A stretch of DNA of 64,000 nt from Saccharomycopsis crataegensis (taxonomy: Eukaryota; Ascomycota; Saccharomycetes; Ascoideales; Saccharomycopsidaceae): contig NW_027043819.1 of NCBI RefSeq assembly GCF_037102585.1, positions 1 to 64,000 of the forward strand. The letters run 5' to 3'. This document shows, in pieces, positions 26,867-37,023 of the stretch. How positions within the stretch are numbered: the first letter of the stretch is position 1; each line of letters starts with the position of its first letter. The position numbers were made by a program, and so were the translations under genes. The notes beneath the pieces were generated by a model. The model saw only the letters and a program-made list of their open reading frames with translations. It had not been told where the DNA came from and made no database searches.

Positions 26867-29611
26867 TCACACAAGAAGATTCAACTTTGTGGAAGAAGCC
26901 AGCTCATTATTGAAGCACAAACCATCAAGCATCTTATGTAGCCCATCTTGGATTTTTTGAATATCAACTTCTTCTAGTTTATTTTGTGGAGATGAATCAA
27001 GTAAATTACTTTTGCTGACCACACTCTTCAAATCATTGACCTTGAACATCGTTCCTGTGTTAGTAGATTTTAAGTTATTGAAAGATGTGAACCCACTAGA
27101 AGATAAAAGAGTTGTGTTTCCAGGTATTGTCAAATTGGCTGCAAGGCGCGATGCAGATAAAACACTAGCGTTTTCTAGAATCTTTTCATGTGTAAAATTA
27201 TTTTGATGTCCGTCTTCTGGTGGTAAAAATGATGGATGCTGTCCGTTGAATACATCGACTATCCATCTATGAGTAATCTCATCCAGATCAAAGAAGTTCA
27301 TAAGAGAATCCTCAGTGAAAAAAAGGTCAGAAGTAGCAGTTGATGATCTAATAAAAACAGGAATTTTCTTATGCCAGAGATCATTGCTGAGACGAGCCTT
27401 AATTTTTTTAGAGACCTCTTCAATTAACTCATCGAATGGATTTGGTGATTGCTCATCAACGGTGTTAGCATTCTTCTGGAACTTCAAATAAAGGTATTGA
27501 CCTGATTTTAAAAGCAAACTATAAGCGAATGAATCTCTTAGTTTTGCTTTGTCGTCATCAAAATCACTGGTTTGCCAATTAAGGAAGTGGCGTAATATAT
27601 TGTAAATGAAATTAATACCAAAAATCTCAAGAACCAACACTTTCACGATTAGAATATATTTACATAAATTCTCATTATCAACTGATACCAATATTTTATC
27701 AAAATTCTTGAGAAGTTCGTCGAGGAAATTGGAGCGCAACAGATCAAGAATTAAATTATCATAATTTGGCCTTTCACTCTTGAAAACTTGTAGCTTCCTT
27801 ATTTGGTTACTTAATGAGTGATAATTATTATTGAAATCATCAGCATTCGCATGACCAAGAGCTCTCACAAAATTTTCAGCTTCATCGTGACCCCCAAGTT
27901 CGATCACTAGTAATTTGATTAAAACACGATAATATTTCTCAAAGATCTCAGACTCAACAATTTCGCTGCCATTAAGATACATGGAAAATTTTAACCATGC
28001 AGTAATGTATACGCTTGCTTTCTGCTTAATCATAGGATATAATAGGTTGCTGGCAGCAGCGACTGAAGACGGAATAGAATTGATATTTTCACCCATGTAG
28101 GTTTCAATCCCATCGACTTTATCGTTTCCCTCAGTTTGTTGGCTAGAAGACTTTGAAATACCGCTATCTAAAATTTCATCAATATTTTCAAAGAGGATTG
28201 ATATTTGGCGTTGGTTGACATTTTCATGTGAAGCAAAAGTGTCATTGATTTTGATGAAGATTTCTTCAATAATATCTCCGATTTGGTCGTGATAATAAAT
28301 ATGTTTTGATAGACTACTAATACATGTCACATAATGGCTTTGAATTTCCGCAACATCTTTTACACAAGTTGGCGATGGTTCCCATTCAACTGCATTTAAT
28401 TGAAGTGCCAACAAATTTTTCAAAATATCAAGTACTGAGAGACCAATCATGTTAGCACGAGAATTCAACAACCCAGAAATGGTATATGCAAGAATTATTT
28501 GATAGCGAAGAAGTTTTGGATCAGGCACATTAACAGCACCATCAATGTCACTAATTCTTGAAAGGCGGTTGATGAGAATGGTAAGGACAAGGAATCTAAG
28601 TTGAACAGGGGCATAGTTGACGATAATTTGGATAAGGTAATTAGTCCAGTTTTTCATATCAGTATTATTGGCATATGATTTTATAAAACTATCCACGGCT
28701 CGCAAACTGATATTCAATTCGCTACTTACGGCAGAAGAGAAATAAGTCTGAAGGGCAATAAGTGCATCTTCGGCACAATCAGCGTCCGACCATTCAGTGT
28801 CCAAATCCACGTTATCTTCGGTAGTATTGTCACGGGCAACGCCATCAAAAACTGAGCGGGCACCGCTAATAGAACCGTGGAATGATACATTAGTTCTGCT
28901 CTTCAGCAAGCTCAAATCATTGCGCTTGTAGGCTTTGGATTCAACTCTGTCTAATCTTTCTTCAAGCTGTTCTGTGCTGAAATTTTGATGTAGAACGGAT
29001 AAAATTAATCCCAAAGACTGGTTGACAATTTGCTCGACATTCTCAGTATTTTTCCCATTAGTTGAAAGATTGAAACCGGCAATATTACTAAGATATTTTG
29101 CAGCCTTGATGGCAATGATCTTCCACTGATTGTTTTCCGCAGAATTGGCGAGTTTGGAATTGGCCAAGTCCAAAAACAATTCGCTAGTGTCGATAAACTT
29201 AGTGATCAATTCACGATCCCCCACAAATAAGTTTTCATCTAAATGATTACAAAACACTTTGAAAACTTTGAGGGTTGTTTGGGTGAGAATCAAATCCTTA
29301 GAGAGTAAAGTTTGGTGAAAGATATTGACACAATTACCAGCGAACACATTCAAATTTTCGGAGCACTTCTCAATTAAGTTCTTAAGAATGAGAAGAGACA
29401 CCTGAACGTTTCCATAGTGTGAAAAATGGTGTAAGTCGGCAAATGTTTTCTTTTCTAGAAAGGTACCAACTTTTTCAAGTTTGACACGACGTGTAGAAAC
29501 ATAGTACAACAAGTAACTAAGCTCAGACAGGTTAGGTTTCTTGTCGACATCACGACCGGAAGGATAGCATTGAAGAATGAGCTTCTGGTGCTTTGACTTA
29601 ATTAATGGCAT
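26867..29611 (-). CDS. EFR3: Efr3-like plasma-membrane anchor of the Stt4 PI4-kinase complex
   Basis: Efr3 holds Ypp1 and Stt4 at PIK patches on the plasma membrane, where PI4P is made. The 914-residue product (yeast 782) begins MPLIKSKHQKLILQCYPSG, the family's basic/cysteine N-terminus (possible palmitoylation at C15). Then comes the conserved LSYLLYYVSTRRVKLEKVGTFL block (about 29-50) and continuous alpha-helical ARM/HEAT-like repeats over about 600 residues. The C-terminus is serine-rich and disordered, with a short conserved helix. The ATG at 29611 is first in frame. Confidence 0.85.
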   Translation of the reverse strand: MPLIKSKHQKLILQCYPSGRDVDKKPNLSELSYLLYYVSTRRVKLEKVGTFLEKKTFADLHHFSHYGNVQVSLLILKNLIEKCSENLNVFAGNCVNIFHQTLLSKDLILTQTTLKVFKVFCNHLDENLFVGDRELITKFIDTSELFLDLANSKLANSAENNQWKIIAIKAAKYLSNIAGFNLSTNGKNTENVEQIVNQSLGLILSVLHQNFSTEQLEERLDRVESKAYKRNDLSLLKSRTNVSFHGSISGARSVFDGVARDNTTEDNVDLDTEWSDADCAEDALIALQTYFSSAVSSELNISLRAVDSFIKSYANNTDMKNWTNYLIQIIVNYAPVQLRFLVLTILINRLSRISDIDGAVNVPDPKLLRYQIILAYTISGLLNSRANMIGLSVLDILKNLLALQLNAVEWEPSPTCVKDVAEIQSHYVTCISSLSKHIYYHDQIGDIIEEIFIKINDTFASHENVNQRQISILFENIDEILDSGISKSSSQQTEGNDKVDGIETYMGENINSIPSSVAAASNLLYPMIKQKASVYITAWLKFSMYLNGSEIVESEIFEKYYRVLIKLLVIELGGHDEAENFVRALGHANADDFNNNYHSLSNQIRKLQVFKSERPNYDNLILDLLRSNFLDELLKNFDKILVSVDNENLCKYILIVKVLVLEIFGINFIYNILRHFLNWQTSDFDDDKAKLRDSFAYSLLLKSGQYLYLKFQKNANTVDEQSPNPFDELIEEVSKKIKARLSNDLWHKKIPVFIRSSTATSDLFFTEDSLMNFFDLDEITHRWIVDVFNGQHPSFLPPEDGHQNNFTHEKILENASVLSASRLAANLTIPGNTTLLSSSGFTSFNNLKSTNTGTMFKVNDLKSVVSKSNLLDSSPQNKLEEVDIQKIQDGLHKMLDGLCFNNELASSTKLNLLV

Positions 29612-30731
29612 AGCGATATTCTATAGCTGCTTCTGTCGAGCGCAATGTATTTATATAATATGGGTCTCTCTTCTGTAGTCGTCTTACTTAATAAGATCAA
29701 AGAAAAAACAATAGACACCCAAACATCGGCACCCATTCATCAGCTGTAGCCTCACTTTCAATTAGAGAAGAGATTGCATTTAAGATATGATTATGGCTTG
29801 TTTAAAATAAATGAGTTTATATATCTGAAACAATATAATGTTTTGAGAAATTGCAATATAATTCATGATCGCATGGATTTGTGGAATTACCCAAAAGATT
29901 CAGGTAAATGCTTCAACATCGACAGTGTTTATTAATGAGCGGAAGCTTATTTTCTAAAGTAAAAAGCAATCTGTAATATTAACTTGATTTTGTCTTAAAA
30001 TAATACATAAGGAATAGGCTGTTTAATACCTTTTTAAATAGATTATAAGTATAGAATAGTGGTTATAAGATAAGGAATAAGATAAGGAATAAGGTAGAAA
30101 GAGATCAGAAGATAGATAGAAAAGATCTAATAAGTAATTGATTAGGTAATGAATCAACGATACTGGTGGTATATGTTACACAATCTCTTATATATTCATC
30201 TATTAACAGGAGTAGTTTGGATGGCTTGGCGATTGGTCTAGAGAGGAAAGATAATTTCACAGACCAAAAAGGGAAGTGCACTTTCAAATTGCAGGCAATT
30301 AATAACTGATATTCGTATGTTCTTGAGATGATTAACATAATTATAGAAAAAAAAAAAAGATGAAATAGGTATTCTGAACACGATTCAGGATGGGTTCCTG
30401 GTTTATCACATGGTATAGATAAAAATATAATAACTTTATTGTTGAATTTTCCTTTTCATTTATTACAGATACACTCAAAGGTTATCGAATTTTGAATTTC
30501 CGCCTATTTGAATTTTAGCTCCCCAGTCCATATTCTGAGTATCAATCATTTCAAATATCTATTTTTCATTCATTACAAAGACCATGTCTTCTTAAGATGC
30601 AAGATATATATAGATATAGGGCAAAATTTATACAGTGTATGTTGCACATCTAAAGTAAATAATGAAGGGATAAAACTGGAAGCAAAGAAATAAAAATAAA
30701 GGGAAACAAAAAAATAATACAATTAGATATT
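29612..30731. other. EFR3-aminotransferase intergenic region
   Basis: It contains the EFR3 upstream region, the solo LTR at 29972-30180, an A13 run near 30348 and the 3' flank of the aminotransferase gene. The small frames present overlap the LTR or have no protein-like composition. Confidence 0.5.
29972..30180 (-). mobile_element. Solo LTR (family 2), copy 1, 209 bp, target duplication CAATC
   Basis: Read on the minus strand, it starts TGTAACATATACCACCAGTA and ends CAAGTTAATATTACA, giving TGTAA...TTACA ends. CAATC flanks it on both sides (29967-29971 and 30181-30185), a perfect 5-bp target duplication. A second member lies inverted at 39813-39964 and shares both ends and the middle (TTCATTACCTAATCAATTAC and the repeated CTTATTCCTTATCTTATTCC). 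The two differ in length and internal sequence, so this is not a very recent pair. The TG...CA ends and 5-bp duplication favour an LTR over a MITE. It is a fossil. Confidence 0.8.
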
Positions 30732-32165
30732 CTATTGATCTTTTTCGTGCCTTGCGAAATAAATTTGGCAAGTATCAATAAATCTTTTGCCGGCAATTGA
30801 CAATTCTTCTATGTCTTTGCCTGGGCTAAGTGCCAATCTAACAAAGCTTGCCTTTTGCTTTCCTTCATCCTCAAAACTCAATCTCGATCCCAAGACAAAC
30901 AAAACGCCTTGTTCTAATCCGATTTTTTCTAATTCATTGAGAGCCTTAGGAACATTGGTCCCTGATTTGAACTTGAACTCAATAGTAAGGAACATTCCAT
31001 GACTTGGCTCCAAAACATGAAGCTTCCCTGATTTGCAAAGAGTAGAAGCTGAAATTTGACTCATAAGCGCTTGTTTTCTGGCGGTGTATTCGTGCGACAA
31101 CTTGATAAGCCAGCGGCACCAGCCTTCGAACCCACCAAAATGTTTGTAGATAGAGTAGAAAATCGCTTCAGAAGCACCGGAAGGCTGTTTTGATGAAATG
31201 GCGATGAAGAGCTTGATTTTTTCAATGAACATAGAGTTGGTAATGATCATCCCTAAGCGAAGACCAGGAGAACAAACCTTGGAGAAACTCTCAAGACGAA
31301 CCACTCTACCCTGAGTATCTAATTCTATGTAGCTTTGAGGAACATATTTTTCAAAATAAGTACTGGTGTCAAGGGTTGAATCAAATGGGTTTGGCGCATT
31401 GTATGGAGCGAGAGAAAGGTAGCCGTATGGATCATCTTCAATAATAATAATATCGTACTTGCAACTGAGTTCATAAATTTTTTCCCTGGTAGCAAGGGTT
31501 TGAGTGGTACCAGTTGGATTTTGACCAGAGGGAATGGTATACAAACATTTTGGGAACTTTTTATCTGGATGAAGGGCTTCCCAGTTCTCAAGAAGGTTTG
31601 TAAGATAATCGAGGTCGATACCATCTCCATAGAAATTCATTTCTAGAGGCACTAAATTGGCGCCAAAGCAAGTGATGCTGCTAAGAGTTGGGACAAAAGT
31701 GTATTGTTCGACAAGTACCGAATCGTTAGGATCAAGAAACAAATCAAATACTTTGTAAACGGCATCACCAGTGCCAAAGGACACCACAAAATCCCAGTCA
31801 TTAAACCCTGGAAGATGGCTTTTGGAAACAATTTCCTTGAGGACCGCCTGGAATTGGTCCATCCCATAATCACCACCGTATTGAAAGGCTTCAGCAATGT
31901 CAACCTGGTCAGGATGGCTCCTGGCTCTAGGGATAGTGACTTGGCACATTTCCGATTGGGGATCCCTGTAGGTTTGGAAAGGTTCATTGACGACGTTTAG
32001 AGAGATGGAATCGACTGGGAAGAACCCATCATGAGGGCAACCAAAGTGCAACGAGATGGGATTTTCATGGGGGGTGATGGACAGGTCCTCTTCATGGTCA
32101 AACACGAATTGTTGACGGTACTTGAAACGTTGGGATACGTGGTGTTGGAGTGGGTGCGATTGCAT
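30732..32165 (-). CDS. ARO8: PLP-dependent aromatic/2-aminoadipate aminotransferase (ARO8/ARO9 family)
   Basis: These fold-type I aminotransferases interconvert aromatic amino acids and their keto acids, and act on 2-aminoadipate in lysine synthesis. The 477-residue product (yeast Aro8 500, Aro9 513) shows AFQYGGDYG (substrate-arm region), the CLYTIPSGQNPTGT block (about 208-222, with the conserved Asn), IIIIEDDPYGYL (PLP-contact Asp-Tyr, about 239-250) and LESFSKVCSPGLRLGMI (about 290-306), whose lysine should form the Schiff base and whose arginine binds PLP phosphate. Which of Aro8 or Aro9 it matches better I cannot decide; the related YER152C-type enzyme is less likely. The ATG at 32165 is first in frame. 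Confidence 0.8.
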   Translation of the reverse strand: MQSHPLQHHVSQRFKYRQQFVFDHEEDLSITPHENPISLHFGCPHDGFFPVDSISLNVVNEPFQTYRDPQSEMCQVTIPRARSHPDQVDIAEAFQYGGDYGMDQFQAVLKEIVSKSHLPGFNDWDFVVSFGTGDAVYKVFDLFLDPNDSVLVEQYTFVPTLSSITCFGANLVPLEMNFYGDGIDLDYLTNLLENWEALHPDKKFPKCLYTIPSGQNPTGTTQTLATREKIYELSCKYDIIIIEDDPYGYLSLAPYNAPNPFDSTLDTSTYFEKYVPQSYIELDTQGRVVRLESFSKVCSPGLRLGMIITNSMFIEKIKLFIAISSKQPSGASEAIFYSIYKHFGGFEGWCRWLIKLSHEYTARKQALMSQISASTLCKSGKLHVLEPSHGMFLTIEFKFKSGTNVPKALNELEKIGLEQGVLFVLGSRLSFEDEGKQKASFVRLALSPGKDIEELSIAGKRFIDTCQIYFARHEKDQ

Positions 32166-33134
32166 GTTTGGGTTTGTTTGGGTGTTTGGTACAGATAAGA
32201 TTATGTCAATTTGTTATCAGCAAGAAAAATTGGCGGCAGACACACACACACGCAAAATAGGACAGAATTATAGTGGGTCAGTAAGGATTTAGGAGGAGGG
32301 TTAGTAACAAGGGGAAAAGAAAAGAAAATTTTTTCAATGACGAGAAAGTGGGAATGGAAGGAAAAGGTCCCATATTTATTTGCTGTTGGTGAGAATCTGA
32401 ACCCTTCCGCTAACATACTCTGGGACCGAGCGGTACTTCAGTGTACGGTAGGAGTAACCAGAGAAGCATGGTTATCGCCCAAAAAGTTTTTTAGGCGGGA
32501 AAAAACATTAGTGCCACTGGAAGAAAGCAGGAAGAAACACGTTCTACCTGGCAACATGACATTGACACTATAATTTGCAATTAAAAGAGAGATATCATCC
32601 CGTAGTTGTTATTTATTTCGTTGCCAAAGGGGGGTACAACACACTTGAAAAATTTGGCAAAAAAAAAAAAAAAGATTGGCGAGCTGTTCGCCTAAAGATA
32701 ACCGTTGGGAGATAGATATCCCGATAAGAGTTAGAATGAAAAAAGCTAACTGCTGAGAAAATCTATTCTGCGAGGTTTCTGGTTTTCAGAAAGGTGAATT
32801 ATACTGGTTTCTGATTGATGAATAAGAGTTACTATTCATGCTTATCCTGGTTATAAAAAAAATTATTTATTATTTGCCTTCACACTATTAAATCCCGAAC
32901 ATAAAATCAATTTTGAAGAATTATACTACATCTTATACATCTAAAAACACAATAATATAAAATAATAAGAAAAAAAATGAGAGAATAAATAAAATAAAAT
33001 ATAAATGGCCAATAAATTTATTACGTCATACAAAACCACTGATAAAGTCAACAATTGCAAAAAGTTTCCGCATAGGATAAGATGAAAATCCAGTCAAAAT
33101 TGTAAAATTAATTAACTATCATGCATTATGAGAC
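32166..33134. other. Aminotransferase promoter and intergenic region
   Basis: It contains a short CA repeat (about 32238-32250) and two TACCG words 15 bp apart on the minus strand (near 32431-32450), about 280 bp upstream of the aminotransferase start. Zn2Cys6 activators such as Aro80 read CCG-type words, so this could be a control site, but the spacing is not diagnostic. The right half is AT-rich 3' flank. No gene is seen. Confidence 0.4.
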
Positions 33135-34266
33135 TCACAATTTCCAATTATAGCTGACATCATACTTTTCGCACCATTCTTTCGCTACCGAGTAGCCGTA
33201 GGCCACCACCTGCTGCGAATCAAGATACGGATTGAACGGCAAATAAAATGACTTAGTAGAGATCTTATCTCGCTCTAGCTTCATAAATAAGCTGTCTATC
33301 TTACTTGAAACTTTAGTGTTGTTACTGCTAGCAGCATCTTTGATATCTTGGAGAACCGCATTATTTTGGCTATCAAAATATTCCATTATCGAGGTATTAG
33401 TAGTTGAAGAACTGAAATAACCGGTCTGAAATTTGTTACTCAAGGCGTATGTCCTTGGTAAGCTGGCATCAAGCTTGCTATAACTCAAGTAATTTTCGCC
33501 TTTGAGGAATGCTGATTCCAAATCTTCGTACGCACGAATAGCTTTGGGATAGTACATTTCGATAAATTTTGAGTTAATTTCACCCAATTCCACTTCATCC
33601 TCTGTTGTTGCTTCTCTGCGTTTCTTCAAAGCTTCGATTTCTTCCTTTCGACGCGTATGTTGCGCTGTACGGCGAAGTTGCGTGGCTTTTATGTGATGAT
33701 TTATCGACGATTTAAGCTGGTAAGCAAGGCCTAGCAATGGGTTCAAATTAGATGATGATGATGAGCTAGAAGTAAGACTACTCTCAAGCTTAGAAATTAG
33801 AACTCCGATATAAGGGATAAGACTGGACCATTGTCGATCATTTGGAGCAATATCATCGACACTTCTAATTTGGTCATCATAAATGAATGCCAGCATGAAT
33901 AATAATAGAGACTCCACAACAGTAATAGTATGTAGTGTTCGATTACGAGGAGCCTCTTTAATAAGCTTGTCTGCTTCATGTTTCTTTGCCGTGGCAAGCT
34001 CGTTGAAACTCCTCTTTTTCGACTGTAGTGTGGTTTTAAGCCGCGAAAATATTCTGGCATCTGGCAGTTTTTGGTTATTTTTGGTTGGTAATGAGGGTAC
34101 CGGAGAGCGTAACGAACGTGCAGGGGAAAGATTTCTGCTAACAGAGCGTTCTTTTTCTTCTCTTTCGCTACCACGTTCTCTAGTTCTCTCCTTTTCTTTG
34201 TCTAATCCACGATCTCTTTTTAACTTTTCTTTTCTTTCTCTTTCTCTCTCCCTTTCTCTCTCCTTT

Positions 34267-34301
<35 letters not shown>

Positions 34302-34998
34302 CTTTTTCTCTTTCCCTTTCTCTTTCTCTTTCTCTACCTTTCTCTTTCTCTTTCACTCTGGATTCTTTATTTCCTTGATCATCATCCAGATCGCTAAAGA
34401 ATGTTTCTGCATTCTTTCTTTTATCTCCGCTCAATATTTTCTTCTTATTTAGCACAGGGGCTGGTGCTAGCTTAATTTTTGCATTTCTTTCGATCTGCCG
34501 AAGCAATCTTGGTTTCATGAATAAACATAACTTAAAAGATAGTTGTTTATTATTCAGTTTGACAATCCAATGATGCGGTCCTTCATCCCTGCGATATTCT
34601 ACTGGTTCCTCAAAAATTCCCGGAAGTGTAGGAGAAAGCATTAGTTTTGGAATATCGAAATCATCATCATTATCTCCCCCTCCCCCATTAATAGTAAGAC
34701 TCGAGGGGCCATGAGAATGAGTTCGCGAATAAGATTTGGAATGCGATTTAGAAGTGTTACCTAGTTCCCTTGAAGATTCCCGATCATTCTTGGTCCACGA
34801 GGGCAAGGTTGGCGATAGTAAAGGGGGTAAGTCTCCATACTTTGTAAAATTCTCTAGAGTGGCATCGACATTCCAAGTCAGGTACTCGTTTGTCGACGCG
34901 AAAGAGCTGTGAGTATTGTTATTACCGGTGGAGCTCAGCTTTTTGACTCTTGAAGAACTATTATTCTCCTTTGAATGTTTCGCAAAAATAGTAGACAT
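33135..34998 (-). CDS. Unrecognised fungal protein, reading frame changes inside a GA microsatellite
   Basis: I do not recognise the family. The first frame starts at ATG 34998 (MSTIFAKHSK) and runs to 34180. It contains two LSPTLP motifs (DLPPLLSPTLP near residue 60 and KLMLSPTLPG near 122), a short conserved-looking region (HHWIVKLNNKQLSFKLCLFMKPRLLRQI), and an Arg/Glu/Lys-rich tract from a (TC/GA)13 microsatellite at 34271-34296. A second frame, open from about 34345 through the same tract to the stop at 33135, encodes a helical region (VESLLLFMLAFIYDDQ..., NPYLDSQQVVAYGYSVAKEW). The second frame has no ATG before the tract, and the tract is readable in several frames. One GA unit more, or two fewer, would make a single protein of about 620 residues. 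Explanations are a sequencing or assembly slip, a real length allele or, less likely, two genes. It is probably nuclear. Confidence 0.55.
34271..34296. repeat. (TC)13 microsatellite inside a coding region
   Basis: Thirteen perfect TC units (GA on the coding strand) lie inside a larger TC-rich stretch at 34230-34350. The two halves of the surrounding gene differ in frame by an amount equal to the loss of one dinucleotide, or the gain of two. Dinucleotide runs of this length slip readily in yeast. Confidence 0.85.
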
Positions 34999-35635
34999 TC
35001 CATATGTTTTGATCAATCTATTTTTTTTTATTTATTTTTTTTTTTATTTGATTGAGCTTCAAGTTGATTAAGTTTCAGGTAATGTAGTTACTATAAAACG
35101 ACGGTCTAAATTATGATAGTATTTTTTGGTTAAGATTTCCTGTCTTTATTCCCCTAAATTGCTTGGAATTGGCGCTGAAATGATGTTTGGATATCCGTTG
35201 TTGTAGATCAATTAGAATTTCGTTCGTGATTTACAGAAAATGTCAATGTGTGTATTTCTCACCAGAAAAATGGGCCTGCGACAAGACGCAAGTGTCATCT
35301 GCATAAGTAACTGTAGGGGAAGATTATCTTTTTTGCTCTCTCATATGTGAGACGTATCACATTTATAGTCTTCAATTATTTATAGATCTTATTATTATTA
35401 TTATTATTTTTATATATATTATGGAGAGAAAATATTTTTTATTGAACCTACCCGCAAAATTCATAAACATCACATAAAGAAATTATTAAAGTATAAAAAT
35501 AAGTAAAGCTAGGGGGGAAGAGAGAGAGAGAGAAAGCAGAAGAGAGTAAAAAAGAAGCGAATTCATCAAACAGGCTCTCCTCACTTTCTTTGAGCGGAGA
35601 AGTTACTGAATATTTAATATGAGCAGCTAATCAAT
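34999..35635. other. Intergenic region with a GA-rich leader
   Basis: It holds T-rich runs close to the start of the unrecognised gene (35029-35048), an ATT trinucleotide run near 35391-35408 and an AGAGAGAG stretch near 35520-35532. The last is close to the 3' end of the two-RRM gene. No ORF is supported. Confidence 0.4.
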
Positions 35636-36517
35636 TTATTTTTCTTCAGGGGTTTCTTCTTCGTTTTCTTTGGCTTCAGTTTCTGGCATATCAATAGCAG
35701 GTTTAGCAGTGATTTCTCTGTCATTGATTTTCTTACCATTGAATTCTTCAATGAAATTCAACTGTTCAGCTTCTGTATTAAATCTAACAAAGGCAAAACC
35801 ACGAGACTTGTATCTGATTGGAACATCCTTCTTCTTAAGGGAACGGAGTAAGTAGCTTGGGATCTTTTGGGTTGGAACATGAACCCAGGTTGGTTTATAG
35901 GAGGTTTCATTTTTCAAGTAGTCGGACAATTTCTTGGTGTCCAAGTTGAAGTCAATGTTCGTTATGTAGACAGTAGTGGTGGATGGAGTCCCTTCAGAAA
36001 GTGGGATTCTTGGCTTAGCTTGTTGTGGCTTTTTGGAAGTCTTTTTGCTTGGTTTCTCTTCAGATTTCTTCTTTTCATCAGCGGTTGTGGTGGTCTCTTC
36101 TGAAGTGTTCTTGACGTCTTCTTTCTTGTTCGCAGCCTTGGAGTTTTTCTTATTCTTCACCGCCGTACGCTTTGGCTTGTCTTCTTTCGCCACTGGGGCT
36201 GTAGCTCTTCTCACAGTGATAATTCTATCTTTGAAGCTAGTCTTGTTGTATTTTTCAATGAATTGGTCCAATTTGTCAGCGTCGTCTAAATTGATGAAGG
36301 CAAACCCCAAGGCGAATTTACGGCCGCCGCTGACAGTTCTCTTTGGGATATCAACCTTTTCAATCTTGAAATCTTTGAATTGTTCGATAAGTTCTTCTTG
36401 TGTGACGTTGAAGTCGACATTACCGAGATACAATCTGGTTTCTAAGACGATATCTTCGTTATTTGGCACTGGTGAGGCGGAAATGGTAGTGGTGGTGGAA
36501 GTTTGGGCGTCACTCAT
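35636..36517 (-). CDS. Two-RRM RNA-binding protein (SBP1/RNP1-like)
   Basis: The 293-residue protein has RRM1 at about 27-105 (RNP2 LYLGNVDF, RNP1-like FALGFAFINL), a lysine-rich linker (about 110-170, KPKRTAVKNKKNSKAANKK), and RRM2 at about 178-270 (RNP2 VYITNIDF, RNP1 SRGFAFVRF). The acidic C-terminal tail ends TPEEK. The arrangement resembles yeast Sbp1 and Rnp1, but there is no RGG box between the RRMs, so Sbp1 is not an exact match; RRT5 is another candidate. Codon use is that of a well-expressed gene. It is divergent from VPS70 copy B across 506 bp. Confidence 0.7.
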   Translation of the reverse strand: MSDAQTSTTTTISASPVPNNEDIVLETRLYLGNVDFNVTQEELIEQFKDFKIEKVDIPKRTVSGGRKFALGFAFINLDDADKLDQFIEKYNKTSFKDRIITVRRATAPVAKEDKPKRTAVKNKKNSKAANKKEDVKNTSEETTTTADEKKKSEEKPSKKTSKKPQQAKPRIPLSEGTPSTTTVYITNIDFNLDTKKLSDYLKNETSYKPTWVHVPTQKIPSYLLRSLKKKDVPIRYKSRGFAFVRFNTEAEQLNFIEEFNGKKINDREITAKPAIDMPETEAKENEEETPEEK

Positions 36518-37023
36518 GATTGCGGTGTGGATTTCTTTTTTTTAGATCAAATTAATTGAGTTGAGGAAGGCGGGTTTAGTTTTTTTCAATTACAAATATA
36601 CTGAGTGTGAGACACAGAATGTGGGAAGGTGACTAATTGTGCGATGGTTTGATAAACGCTGCAAAATATATCCAATTTTCAATCCGAAAACGAATATGTT
36701 TATAAAGGCGGTGGGCGAGAAAAGAAAATAAAAAAATTTCAGAGCAAACTCACGTGTCAGAAGGACGAACGTTAAAGTTGTTTGGCACAAGCAGTAGCAG
36801 CAGCAGCAGCAGCAGCAGCAGGAGGAGAAGAAGGTTCTGGAAGGAAAAAGGAGGATACTATCACGTGATGAATGGTTATGTAATATTTTAATAATTACTT
36901 TGTAGTTATGGTGCATTGTTCAGGGGGAAGAGGCATTTCCATTTTCTACCATGATAAACATGCCGCTTCAATTATCGTCATCACCAGCCACAAACTATTG
37001 CAAATCAGTATCTTTGCAGAACA
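36518..37023. promoter_or_regulatory. Divergent promoter with two CACGTG sites around a (CAG)8 repeat
   Basis: CACGTG occurs at 36751-36756 and again, as TCACGTGA, at 36861-36868. Between them is a perfect (CAG)8 run (36798-36821), followed by GGAGGAGAAGAAGG. The E-box spacing is 110 bp. The sites are about 160-345 bp from the two divergent starts (RRM gene left, VPS70-B right). Cbf1- or Pho4-type binding is plausible. Confidence 0.5.

Noticed and set aside
33883-34452. 189-codon + strand frame rich in Ser and Phe
   Set aside because: Antisense shadow of the GA microsatellite and its surrounding coding region.
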